Part shown: positions 12,746 to 24,294 of the stretch, in pieces
Position numbering within the stretch: position 1 is the stretch's first letter
Layout of the letters: each line of letters starts with the position of its first letter
Assembly (NCBI RefSeq): GCF_026230105.1
Contig: NC_079483.1
Location: 16,733,312 to 16,797,311, forward strand
Source of the DNA: Diorhabda sublineata
Lineage: Eukaryota; Arthropoda; Insecta; Coleoptera; Chrysomelidae
DNA: 64,000 nucleotides
Direction of reading: 5' to 3'
Notes under the pieces: model-generated
Databases searched by the model: none
Told to the model about the DNA's origin: nothing
The model's input: the letters and a program-made list of their open reading frames with translations, nothing else
Translations under genes and position numbers: made by a program

Positions 12746-13595
12746 ATTGAATTATAAGTAACCCTCGAGGTTGATACGGAAACATTTTATTGCCACAGCT
12801 TCTCTCTTACTTAAGAGATTGAAGATGTGAGAAGTAGCGGAATGGATTTTGTTTGGCACTATCTTAATATTGCTCAACTCGACTGAACTTTTTGAATAGT
12901 TGTTCGAGCTTCTTTGGAGTGGCGATATGATGATTCGTTTCCGATGATTCTAATTTACCACTAGATGATAAAAATTGTTATAATATGAACAATGAGAATT
13001 TGATCGATGTCATACATGTTTTGGACTGAAAATGGTTTTAATTGACGGATTCAAAGGTTTTTGAAGAAGTATGCATACAGTATGTCGAAGGTAAGCGGAA
13101 GGAACTTATGAGTTTGGAGTGACTACGCAGCCACCTCAGAGTTAGTTCCGGAGGCGTTGGTATGAATGAATTAAATCGATAATTTTTTTGAAGGAATGTT
13201 TGTTTTACAAGTCTTAGGATCCATATTTATTGTAGATGGTATGTATGGTGTCGATAATAGGAAATGTAGTAGTAGTAGATTAGTATTTTTGAGTTGAAAT
13301 GTTAACAGTTGAGGAATAAAATTTCTAGTTGGTAGGGAGAGAAGTGTTTAGAGGCAACTAAACAGGATTGGAACACGAAAACTTGTACTATTCCATGGCG
13401 TTACTTTTTCCATAGTATTTCAAAGATTTTGAACATTTAGCAGTTCTTATAATATGTATTGTAAATATTTTTGAATACTTTCTATCTACAAACGTACATA
13501 CTTCTACTTAACAAAGTTTGAGTTTTACTTTATGTATTCAAAAATGTGTTTTTGCATTTAACAGGTAGGGAATCATGTTATCACCGCAAAAAAAG
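12746..13595. other. Unassigned DNA downstream of the 13.7-kb ORF
   Basis: No recognisable gene on either strand. This stretch lies 3' of the minus-strand ORF that ends at 13,721. Confidence 0.4.
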
Positions 13596-13601
13596 TTTAT
13601 T
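13596..13601 (-). promoter_or_regulatory. Poly(A) signal AATAAA for the 13.7-kb ORF
   Basis: TTTATT on the plus strand reads AATAAA on the minus strand, about 120 bp past the stop codon at 13,721. The spacing suits a short insect 3' UTR, but such hexamers are common in AT-rich DNA. Confidence 0.4.
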
Positions 13602-13720
13602 ATAGATCTCAATTGCACTTAGGTGATAAACTTCCTTATTTAACTCAGGATTTCACTTAATCTTCTAGACGAAAAGCGATTACAAATAATATCAAAGACA
13701 AAGATAAAACAGAACAGATT

Positions 13721-14467
13721 TTAATTGATATTAGTTATATGAACTAAAAATATTTTTAAAACATCAATAATACATTTGGAAATATCTATGAAATTTCTAA
13801 AAAAGATCCAATTTCTAATTTTAATTTCTACTTTTCCTTCCATACCTCGAATCTCATTCGGCATAACCGATCGTGAAACATCGGGGGGTAATTGCAAGTG
13901 ACAATCCTTTATAGCGATATACATTTCACAAAGAACCGATCTAATATATATTTTTAATCTGTTGAATTGAGTGTGATTCTCATTTTGGAATATTACCTCC
14001 AGACCTACAGACATCGTTTGAAGTTGAGTGTAAATTTTAGGTAAAATATCTTCGATTTTATCTTCTTGCGTTTCCAATGCCAATAATGATTCTTCAGTCG
14101 GAAGCCAGTCGTAGTTGAAATCTTTTACGTTCTTAGGAATGGATTTTGTATCTAAACCGAATACGGCATTCTGAAAATTCACTTCCATTTTACAGGCCAG
14201 TTGATGAGTGATGATAAGTTGGTTTATTATGGACTTGATAAATTTTATGTAACTAGCTTTGGTCGTATCATGATTTTCTTTTTCTACTTCGACAGTATCC
14301 TCCGTACGTAGAGAAATATCTGCTATATCGTCATATGGATCCGTCCAGAAAGGGTGAAGATCTGTATGCATTTTTTCTACATAGCTAATTTTGACAAATA
14401 ATATTTTTTTTGAAATTGACAGATTATTCTGATAGTTATAATTACATAGGACACAATACAAATACAT
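13721..14467 (-). CDS. Unrecognised 248-aa protein or terminal exon
   Basis: This is the longest reading frame outside repeats. It runs from an ATG at 14,467 to a stop at 13,721. A second ATG at 14,371 (MHTDLHPFWTDPYDD) would give 216 aa and may be closer to the real start, since the first 32 codons are AT-rich and low in information. CATACAG ending at 14,364 on the minus strand could also be a splice acceptor, making this a terminal exon. The protein looks mainly helical: roughly residues 65-110 (KASYIKFIKSIINQL...), 125-195 (EDKIEDILPKIYTQLQ..., VLCEMYIAIKDC) and 205-245 (KVEIKIRNWIFFRNF...). It has a few cysteines and one N-glycosylation sequon (NHT). I recognise no catalytic or zinc motif and no transposase or RT feature. 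A four-helix cytokine-like fold is possible but not shown. A poly(A) signal lies 120 bp downstream. Confidence 0.5.
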   Translation of the reverse strand: MYLYCVLCNYNYQNNLSISKKILFVKISYVEKMHTDLHPFWTDPYDDIADISLRTEDTVEVEKENHDTTKASYIKFIKSIINQLIITHQLACKMEVNFQNAVFGLDTKSIPKNVKDFNYDWLPTEESLLALETQEDKIEDILPKIYTQLQTMSVGLEVIFQNENHTQFNRLKIYIRSVLCEMYIAIKDCHLQLPPDVSRSVMPNEIRGMEGKVEIKIRNWIFFRNFIDISKCIIDVLKIFLVHITNIN

Positions 14468-14859
14468 AGAAAAATAAAAATAAAAAACTAACAGGACTGA
14501 TTTGAAATTTGGGTTGGCTACTCTGTAGATTCCTGATTGGTCAAATAGCAGCCGGTTTTACACAGCACTTTTGACACACATATTGTATAAATTGTGAACA
14601 AACAGTATCCCCCCAAAAAACGAGCTCTCTAATTTAAGGCGTTAATCGTCTACAAACAAATATCAGATGATACACCAGAGACAAAGATGAATTGTATTTA
14701 AAATTGAAAAGAATTGGAATAATTGTCTTTTCCAACTATCGCCAAGATCGTCCAGGAATTGTAGAAATGATACAACTAAAAATATAATTCGACGCATTCT
14801 TCATAGTTTGTTTTTTTAAAAAGAAATACCAACTTTGACTAAAATTTTAACTGAAATAA

Positions 14860-16540
14860 AAAATGTTCAGATTTACAACAAATTTCCCATTATCACATTA
14901 TTAAATAAAGTTATAAAAGAAATAAATTTTAACTAAGCCACAAATTATACCAATTTTTGTATGAACTGAAAGCTTCTTTATTTATTTTATGTTATGTATC
15001 AAATTGGATACTAAATTATTATCACAAAAATCGATAAAACAATAAAAATATGAGAATTAGAAAAAATTAGATGAATGTGTTCAGAAATCTAACAAAACAC
15101 TTGAAAACTGAGAAAATCCGAGTTCATTAATTAAAATATAGACCAAAAATTTAAAAAAAAACATAAACATTTTTCGCAAGTAAAATCAAATTGAAGAAAT
15201 TCTAATTTATTTATTACAGTACATAAAAAATCGATAAAATAATAAAAATTGATGGAAATTCGAATACCATAAAATTATTTATTAAAAAATGAACTAAAAA
15301 TCATTAAAACAATAAAAATGTATGAGAATTAGATAAAATTGGATAAGGCGTAATTTATTTTTTCAGAAGTATACCAAAAACAAAAAAGTTATCATAATTA
15401 AACACAAATTAAGAGATTCATAATTCATTAAAATAGATTAAAAAATATATAAAATAATAAATGCTTCTAAATGTTCTTGATTTTAGGCCTCAACTGTTTT
15501 AAAATTAGTTTCTTTCAATGATTTTTTAGAAGTTGATAAAAAATTCACGTTTTGACGTCGAAATATGATATTTTGATAAAGAATGTCAATTTTTTATCAA
15601 TCTCTAAAAAAATTATCAGAAAAAACTAATTTTAAAACAGAGATTAAAGAAATTTAAAATAATAAATATACGTGAAAAGTTCAAACTGAGAAAAATCCGA
15701 GTTCAATAATTAAAAAATAGACCAATAATCAAACAAAGCATAAAAATGTTTCAAAATTAAGAACAAACCAAAGAAATTCAAATTTATTTATTGAAATACA
15801 TCAAAAATTGATAAAATTATAAAAATAGATGAAAATTCGAGAATGGGCCAAAAATCAATCAAATAATAAAAATTTATGATAACTAGAAAAAAAGCAAAAA
15901 TCAGAATTAATTTTTTCAAAAATAAACCTGAAGCAATCAAAATCTATATAATTAGGAACCAATTGAAAAAATTCGAATTTATTTGTTGAAATATGGACCA
16001 AAAATCAATAAGACAATGAAAATCTATCAAAATTAGGAAAAATTGGGAAAAAAAGGACCATAGACTATAAAATATAAATATATATCATAATTAGAAACGA
16101 ATTAAACAATTCAATTTTATTTATTAAAATAGATTAAAAATATATCAAATATTTGAAAAACATTTCATATCAATTCATAAAATCCGAGTTAATAAATTAA
16201 AAAATATATCAAAAAACCAACAAACCATAAAAATGTTTCATAATTAGGAATAAATTGCGGAAATTCGACTTGATTTAATTTAATCGAAAATTGACAAAAC
16301 AATGAGAATAGATAAAAATTCGAAAACTATAAGAAATTTGAATTTACTTATTAAAAAGTGGACCGAAAATCAATAAAAAGTATCAGAACTAGAACAAATA
16401 AATCAAAATCTACTTTTTCACAAATCTACCAAAAACAATAAAAAATTGGGTAAATTCGAGTTCATGGAACTGGTAGAAGTTTGAATTTTTCAATTAATTA
16501 AAAATATTAAAAAATTCTAATAGTTATAAAAATCGGGTTG
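14860..16540. repeat. Eroded A-rich imperfect repeat block
   Basis: Phrases such as ATTTATTTATT, AATCAATAAAACAATAAAAAT, TAGGAACAAATTG and AAATTCGAATTT recur every 80-110 bp, each time mutated and with indels. The pattern suggests an old tandem array of roughly 85-90-bp units that has decayed. No coding potential is seen. A sharper foldback element (15,494-15,640) sits inside it. Confidence 0.6.
15494..15640. repeat. 147-bp foldback (long inverted repeat)
   Basis: The left arm (15,494-15,545) begins CTGTTTTAAAATTAGTTT and ends TTGATAAAAAATT. The right arm (15,588-15,640) begins AATTTTTTATCAA and ends AACTAATTTTAAAACAG, its inverted complement with only a few mismatches over about 52 bp. The ~42-bp loop holds TTTGACGTCGAAA. 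The shape fits a small foldback MITE; a hairpin transcript is also possible. Confidence 0.8.
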
Positions 16541-17635
16541 AGCTACTTTTTGGTACTATTGGTAGACGTTTACATCAGTTAATGGTACATCTCGACCGAT
16601 TAGACACTGTGCACATTTCAAAACACCCATTTTTAATAATCGAGAGCTCACTTTTATTTCAATAATTTTTTGGATATAGAGAATATTAGAATTTTCATCG
16701 GTCTGAAAGTCATAAATCTCTCTATAATCTATCCAATGAGCCTACACCTTGTCGCATTCGGAATCGTGGGTCGTCAATAAAAGAATAATGAGATATCCAG
16801 ATAAAAAATTAAATAACTTATGTTTGTCTCGAAGTCTAGAATTTTTTAGTTAAATCTTCGAGAGAGAATCGGGATATTCACTTTCACATTCTGATTGCGT
16901 GTTTCATAAATCCAATTACGAATAGTGCCATTGTCATCACTAACAAACTATGAAACACATAGGCCGGTGAATGTAGCTGTTGTTTATACACATACGTTTG
17001 TACCGAATGCCACTGAATTATGTATGTAATACTGTGGGTAGACTACACAAAGGTTATTGCAAATATTCGCATATTGATGGTTAAGTTAGCATTCCGTAGT
17101 ATACGTAGTCGTAAAACTTCCAATGAACGTACCTAAAGAAAACAAACCTTAAATTAAATTTGTAAACTACGTTCCGAGTCGAGAATTCCGCAAACTAAAT
17201 CGGAATATACCGACAATAATCACAAGAGGTCCGAAAGTTGGAGGTTTTCAAGCAAAAGAAAACGGTTCTGTTGATGACCTCTATATATCGTTTTAAAAAA
17301 CTATCCATTCCGTCTATTCGTTTCAACGTCGGTTTGTTCTACTTGTTTAGTATTAATTTTTTATTTGACCCTTCATAGAATTCAAACCAAATCGTTCCTG
17401 TGTTCAAGGGAAGCTGGTGTCACCAGTGCCGGAACGTAAAAAAGAGATCCGTTGGAGTGAAAAGGGGGTTACCACACTCTTAACGAAAACGCTGTAGTTC
17501 GTCTGGGATTAGAAACGCCTGGACGAGGTGCTCTCTGGTTCCTCGATGAGGTTTTCTGCTTTGCCTGCATCTACCCTTGGTAGCTGGGCCGGTTTACAAA
17601 GAGAATATCCTCTTAAAATCTGATAGACCTCTTTA
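16541..17635. other. Unassigned DNA
   Basis: No family recognised. GC content rises somewhat over 17,400-17,640, next to the transposase remnant that follows, and this part may belong to that element. Confidence 0.35.
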
Positions 17636-17639
17636 AGAA

Positions 17640-18404
17640 TCCAACCCTAAGCGTTTCTGAGAATGAAACGGCCTGAATATTTCGTAATTAGTAGAAGAAA
17701 ACAAGCCCAATTTTGCAAAGGGCCATATACAAGGTGTCCAGAAAGGGTATCAGCTATTTGTAAGTTGTAAGTGGCCCCATTTTGCTGGAACCACGTTCTT
17801 GAGTTGAAACAGGCAAACTCCTGCAACTCTGGGACCAAAAAATTTGGCAACATATCGCAGTAACGATCACTATTCACATTGATTGCTCGACCTCTTGATC
17901 TTCATGAAAATGAGAACCAATAATTCCTTTAGCAAACATAGCGGCCTAAACAACGACCTTTGGGCTGTGCATGGGTCGTTCATGCTTTCGTCTCGGATTC
18001 TCGACTGGCCAGTACCAACAATTCTGCTTATTAGCATGATCATTCAGGTAAAAATTTGCTTCGTCGCTGAACAGTATGTTTTCAAAGTTGTTAAATCGCT
18101 GCATCATTTCGTTCGCAAAATTCAGTCAATTAGCAAAGTCCGTATTCTTCACTTCCTTTAAAATCTAATGTAAGGACGATTTTTTGATGTTTAACTCTTA
18201 GCTTCGCTTTCGGATAGATAAAGATGGATTTGGTCGAAACTTCTTCAATTGTTTCTTAATCGCGAACTGAGGGCGACCAGAGTTTTGAATTTTAACTGTC
18301 GCACCTGTACTCTCGAACATCCTGATCCATTTCTTAATTCTATCGTCACTTGGCGTGGCGTGGCGTGTACGATATTCCGCACGATACAGACGTTGAGCAG
18401 TCAT
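17640..18404 (-). pseudogene. DUF4817-linked DDE transposase pseudogene (Tc1/mariner superfamily)
   Basis: Minus-strand reading from the ATG at 18,404 gives AQRLYRAEYRTRHATPSDDR, then IKKWIRMFESTGATV and SGRPQF. This is the DUF4817 helix-turn-helix that precedes Tc1/mariner-type catalytic domains in insects. Further on come NILFSDEANFYLNDHANKQN (first catalytic Asp in SDEAxF), CWYWPVENP, FAKGIIGSHF and, after a stop, WFQQNGATYN. The last matches WFQQDGAPxH with the second Asp changed to Asn and the His lost. The copy then degrades. The region between the helix-turn-helix and the SDE block is shortened. Stops, shifts and a lost catalytic residue make it inactive. Confidence 0.85.
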
Positions 18405-18680
18405 ACCCGATACTCTTTTTAGACACCTTGTATTAAATTTTGAATTCGTAGGTGTATCAGATTGAAAATTAGAAAAAAAATGAACTGATTTGTTATAACT
18501 CGTTTGCTGCTAATAGATGGCGATAATGTTTTTCAGTCTCGCTTGTCTAAGCACGCGCTGCCCTTGAAATTACTTATAAACATCCGTGGACTTAAGAGTA
18601 TGAGTATTTAAAACATCCATAGAAGAATCGAATGTATTCTAAAGGCTCTAAAAAACATGATTCTTCTTTCTGTGATACAT

Positions 18681-18739
18681 CGCGATCGCGGGCCTTATTG
18701 ATACGGCCCAGGGGCCAGAAGCGGCCCGCGGGCCGTATC
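18681..18739. repeat. GC-rich palindromic hairpin, possible hAT end
   Basis: A GC island in AT-rich DNA holds CGCGATCGCG (18,681-18,690, perfect palindrome), the inverted pair GATACGGCCC (18,700-18,709) and GGGCCGTATC (18,730-18,739), and CGGCCCGCGGGCCG (18,722-18,735, perfect palindrome). CGGCCCGCGGGCC motifs are typical of the subterminal parts of some hAT elements. No hAT transposase is adjacent. Confidence 0.6.
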
Positions 18740-21700
18740 TTTGAAACTGCTTTAAATGAACCAAGTGATGTAGCAATGATTTCTCTTGATTAAGATTTAT
18801 CATGACGAATTATAATATATGAAAAGGTTTAATAAGTAGAAAGTTATTAGTACGTTTAATTTTATCATAGTAAATCGTGGTCTCAACTTTAAAAATTAAT
18901 ATCTAGTTTTGAAATTCCAAATAATTTCAAGTTTAATCTAAAAGTTTTTCCTTCTGGTCGCGTACTTACTCAACGAAACAACATTCAAAAGGAAGTTAAT
19001 ATAAAGCATATTTACTACTACTACGACTACCATTTATTTTAATTTCTTGCCGCTTTTAGTGCACTGTTTCACCATATATTCTAAACAAGAATTTTGTGCT
19101 AATAGTGCCTTATTCTTATTCAAGGACCCTATTTACAACCCTTTCTTGAGAAATCGTTGAAGTTGTGAGAGTTTGAATTAGTTTTATTAACTACGGCATT
19201 CCAACGTTAAGCAAATGATGAACCAACGAGTTAACTGAATAAATTTGGTGTATCTGATATTAAATTTTTACTAAATTTAATATATTGAAACTTATTATAT
19301 CTTATCATTATGTTTTTCTTATTTTTGCTGGTTTATTTTTGATATGGACTTTCATTCGACTTATATACTAATTATTTCCTATTACTATTAACTGTAATTT
19401 TGTTACTTCTGTTTATTGAAATTTTATTTTATTTGTATCTTTATTTAGTTATTTTTATGTTTGTTTTTTAGTTTTTATCTACAAATTGTAACAAATTTTT
19501 CACAATAAAGCATTTTTCTCTCTCATTATATATATCCTGTTTTAAAATCTTTTCTCCAAAGTTCAGTAAATTTTATGTTTACCATACTTTCATACATTCA
19601 ACTTTCTCTGCGGTGTATCTGTCTGCTTATGTCGAATTAACCAACTAACAATCAACATATAGATTTGAAATGTCGCATATTTTCTCGCTCTTGATGACAA
19701 TAAAATTCAAGAATTTTTGTTACATCGCTTTTTATGGTACAGTCTACAATTTTGCCTCATTACAACTTGTTATTTATGTTTAGTCGATGTAACCTTCAGT
19801 AACTGCAATTAATATTTTACTACTACGATGTTACCAGCCTCGCTGATCCAAAGTTGGGGATCTTTCTGTTTCATGAACACACCAATTTGTGTGCCCAATT
19901 TATTTATGACAACATTTTGTATAGTACATTCACCAGTTTTGTAATTTGATCATTTTAAAAAAAGTTTAATTCCCCTGTCAAGGTAAACGATCTGAATGTC
20001 TTAATTTTGGTGACAGGTATGTCGACTATAAAAGCTCCTCTACACCAAACTACAATCTTTTAGTAAAAATAGATTTAATATTAAGAGTTTGATTCTACGC
20101 TATCTTAAGTTTGTGTTGTTTGGAGATTCCAGAAAGTTAAGGAGTAACTGATTGGTAAAGATGTATAAATAGGCCAGAATATACGTTTGAAGGTAATATC
20201 GGTTCAATGTTAAAGTCAGTGTCAGATGTGTTATAGGGAATTCGTTTTAAAAGATATGACTTTTCATGAAAAAGTTTGAAAAAGGTATTGTAAGGTTTTC
20301 TTTTATGAAATATTGGATCAAAAATTTTTAGGATTCTACTTTTAATCTGTCTGATTAAATTAATTTTAGTGTTGCGTCAGTGATATGAATGATAATTGAC
20401 ATTTCTTCTAGAACTTATTGGATTCCTATACCAACTCAAATTTTTTGAAAGAAAAGATGATCTGAGACCATTATGGAAAGTTTATACATTTCCAATGGGG
20501 TTTTTTGGTCGATAGCGATTGCAACTTCATTCATCAATATTCGGGGTATTCCTTAACATCGAGTCGAAAGTTTTAAGTGAAGACGACTTGTACTTCTAAT
20601 TTAATTCAGCAACACACAAATTTCCAGAAAAAGGAGTAGTTTTTCGCATTTACTGCCAATCCATACAATTCTTGTATGCAGTCTTAGGTATACTTTGATT
20701 TTGTACGTAGCAGATTTTCTGTTTGTTTACAAACTAACTCCAATATGTTAGAAGAAGTACCGCTATACATTTCGACTTCATTAAAAACACTTCTACTAAT
20801 CGTAGTATATCTTTTAAGCGAAAATAACGGAATTCAAGATAGAAATTCACATAACACATAAAAAGACACATTTAATAAAAACAAATTTCATCGCTACTTA
20901 TGTCAAAATAAAGCAACATGATTTAATTTCGTCAATAGTCGCTATTTTTCAATTGATAATTGTGAAAAATGTCATCACTTCAATATTCTTTTAGTAATCC
21001 ATAGTGATAATTGTAAAATACTTCGGAGAACGGTCTTCTGTTAGAGTTGGACATCCCCAGTTTCTAGTCAACAAAAGTTAATGTGAGAAAAACGATTGTG
21101 AATCATTTGCACAAAAGGCGAACAGTATGTAGTCTAAATAACTAATTCAACTGCTTATTTTACATTCAATACATTTTTTTCTTGTTCTTTATGTATCTTC
21201 TCTATCCGTTGGTTAACGTGATATAGTCCGGGGAAATTATGAAATCATCATCAACTGTTTTCCATAAGGAATATTATATCTCTAATCGAAAACATATCGA
21301 CCCATGATCAGTTTCCTAAATTTTTCTCTAATATCGAGTCTTTTACTCTTCCTTTTCCTCAATTTTTCGAAAATTAAAGCAAACCGTTATTTATCTAATG
21401 AGTTGACTGCCACGAAAGGTCTCTGGCCAAAGCTATTCAAAATTTACTTGGAAGATTTACTTGGAAGATTTACTTTGAGCAGACACTCAAGATGTGGAAG
21501 CGGATGAACATTTGCAATTTTGAGATGTTTCGTTTTTTCAAGATTTTCCTTTGATAAATTGTTTTCAGGTTATTAAATCCAATCCCAAGCGCGGATCCAA
21601 TCCCTAAAACCTGATTAATTAACTTTGTTTTTTGTTTCAAAGTGAGGAATTGAGGTTTAAAATAAAAATTTGGGGGAGGACTCATCCTAATACTAATGAC

Positions 21701-22636
21701 CCCCCCTTTGTCAAGACCCTGGATCCGCCCTTGTCCGATCCGTTAGTTAGGAAGATCCGCAAAGGAATTATAGAACGACAACGGTTAGAGGTCATGGTGG
21801 AGATACCGAGGCAACAAATTATTTTCAACATATAAACGTTAAGTTAGATTGATTTTCGACTCAACTTTCCTGGACTGAAAAATGAGAATCTAACTATGTG
21901 TATTCTATGGAAACTGCTGCTATAAAAGAGATGTAAAAAAGAACCCTTCAAGTATCCGTTTAACTTGCTTTATCTTCTTTTTTATTTCAGTGTTAATATT
22001 CATTCAAAGTTAAGCTTTCGAATAACGAAAGTCATTATTACAGCCAATGGTTCATTTTGACATTTTAATGAGTAATCTTATAATCTCAAATGCAAATGTG
22101 TACGTTACACAGATGTTTTAAAATATTTTTTGTACATTAAAAACAAGTGACAATTCCATAAAAAATTAATTAGCTTAGGTATAATCTTAAATACGATACT
22201 TTAGTAGCATTCTTTAGTCGTAAAACTTGAAAAAACATAAATTTCCTGTTATAAAAGTAATAAAAACATTTGTAGCTAGAAATGCAAATATTCAAATCCA
22301 CGCCGAGGCCAACGGTTTGCTATACAGTACGACGCAGTTTCAAATGAGGATGCCTCCAAATAATCGTTATTTTAGTGACTTATTATGATGGGATATGTGA
22401 AATAATAGACCATATTCAATTAAACACACGTTATAATCACTTAAATTAATAATAGATTCACATCTTAAAAGTAATTTGAAGAAGAATGAAACAAGATCAA
22501 GACGATTTGCACACATACCGGATTTTTACCGATCAAACAATCAATGTATTCATTTATTGCATTTATTAACAAAAACTATCTCAAGATCACGTACCAAAAA
22601 GAAAATATACCGAATAATAACACGACGAACAGTCAC
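18740..22636. other. Long stretch without recognisable features
   Basis: Both strands were read. Short frames occur, such as 21,304-21,507 with a hydrophobic start, but none has splice, promoter or motif support. TATA-like and AATAAA-like strings occur at the level expected for this composition. Confidence 0.4.
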
Positions 22637-23124
22637 ATCCCATGTAGGAGCCCCCAGACTTCAACGACGGGGCTTAGTTTGGGTCAACGTTGGGAAACCC
22701 GGACTTGGCAAACCGATAATGGTAAGCCTGTTTGAAGTCTGGCTAACTTAGCCCCGGCCATCCAATAGTCAGCCAGGCCTGGCAGAACTCAATTTTGTTC
22801 TAATATCTTATCCATAATAGATATCTTGACATTAAAAGTAATATTTTTCTATCAATAAAATTCGTTCATGCATAAAAGATAAAAAAGTAGTAGTGTGCAT
22901 TAATTTGTCATGAAACTATAATTTTATTAACAATATAGAGAAAATCTATTTTTATAAGCAACCAGGCCTGGTCCAGGGTTGCAAACCAAACGAGGGACAC
23001 AGTTATCATCCCAGATTCCCACCAAGTCTGGGCCAAAAACGGCTTCCAAACTAAGGCCAGAGTTGTACATACTTGATCCAAATCTGGGACAATACTAGGC
23101 CCATCGTAAAATCCTATATGGGAT
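22637..23124. mobile_element. TIR element family B, copy 1 (488 bp)
   Basis: It is bounded by ATCCCATGTAGGA (22,637-22,649) and the inverted TCCTATATGGGAT (23,112-23,124), 13 bp with one mismatch. Inside are two perfect 12-bp palindromes, GCCAGGCCTGGC (22,772-22,783) and ACCAGGCCTGGT (22,961-22,972), and many GGCCCAGACTTGG-like words. The GC-rich ends contrast with an AT-rich middle. A second copy in the same orientation is at 52,009-52,565, and an inverted end fragment is at 30,637-30,690. There is no ORF of substance, so it is a MITE-like non-autonomous element. Confidence 0.85.
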
Positions 23125-23954
23125 CGAGGAAGTAAAACATGGATTTTACAATGATTATGAAAAATAAATTTGATTCTTTGTTAGGTGTAGGACAACTTTT
23201 GAGACAACCCTGGTATAGATCAAACGAAACAAATAAATACATATCAGTACTAATACCAATAGAGAGTTTATACGGTATAATCTTTTGAAAACTACGTTGG
23301 TAATGTAATGGAATCAACGGGTATAAACCTAAATAAGAACGGTGTCTGAAATAAGATTATAAGAGACGATAAAAGTTTTAGAGGTTATGTGGTATATGGA
23401 CTTCTGCTACCTGCTTAATCCTGTAACTCTACCGAAAACTCTGGAAAGTTATGCAGGAAAATTAAGTTTATAGTATTCACGTAAACGGAATGGTTACTGT
23501 CCAGAGACTAATTTATTTACACGTAGTGAATACGAAAAGTTTTTTTTTATTTTCTTTGCTTCGTTGTTTGTTTGTGAGTAAAACCGCAATCTCGCGACAT
23601 AATTATGATTTGAAGTTTCAGGTACTTAACTATGTAAAATCAATTTCAAATTTGAACACTTAACGTAAAATGGCCGTTTTTTGGGTTCCTTATATTCAAT
23701 TTTGATTAAAGTAGCTCATTTTAGTAAATAGGGGGCCCCGTGCACCTTCGTAGGATAAAAGTGTCCAATTGGACGGACCAGAGATAAATTAGGGGGGTTA
23801 TCTTGTTTTGGTAAGTTACCAAACTGATTAAAATGGCAGAAGATGAAAAAACCTTGAACTCAAATTGAAAAATACAGACAAACTAAGTCGAAGATAATAA
23901 GCTGACAAGAGAAGACACATAAGATAAAATTACAACAATCGAATATAGAGCAGA

Positions 23955-24290
23955 TCAAAAGCCTTCAATACCTTGGCATGACACTAACACAAGATGGAAG
24001 ATTGGAGATAAACGAAAGGACTGGAGCAGATGGAAGATTATTCAATGCAGTCAAGACACCGTTTCTAATGAAAAAGGAAATCCCAATACAAATAAAAACA
24101 GGAATATAAGAAAAAGTATCCACACCCATATTAACATATCGATCTGAGACATGGATACTCATACAGAAACAAAAAAGTCAAATTCAAAGTACAGAAGAGA
24201 GATTTCTAAGGAATAACATTATAAGATAAAATTCGAATTTGAAATAAATTCAAAACGAAATAGAAGAAGGACAATTAAGATGGTTTGGCA
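23955..24290 (+). pseudogene. LINE reverse transcriptase C-terminal segment
   Basis: The frame reads SLQYLGMTLTQDGRLEINER, then AVKTPFLMKKEIP, then PILTYRSETWIL, followed by RFLRNNIIR and, after a short gap, IEEGQLRWFGIW. This is the order seen at the C-terminus of many insect non-LTR retrotransposon RTs: YLGxxxxxDGR, LTYGSExW, then GxLRWFGHxxRM. At least two stops interrupt it. The catalytic part upstream is not recognisable here. Confidence 0.85.
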
Positions 24291-24294
24291 TTTG

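Noticed and set aside
14860..16540. Possible centromeric or origin-type AT-rich satellite
   Set aside because: Units are too decayed to define a period with confidence, and nothing in the sequence points to a chromosomal function.
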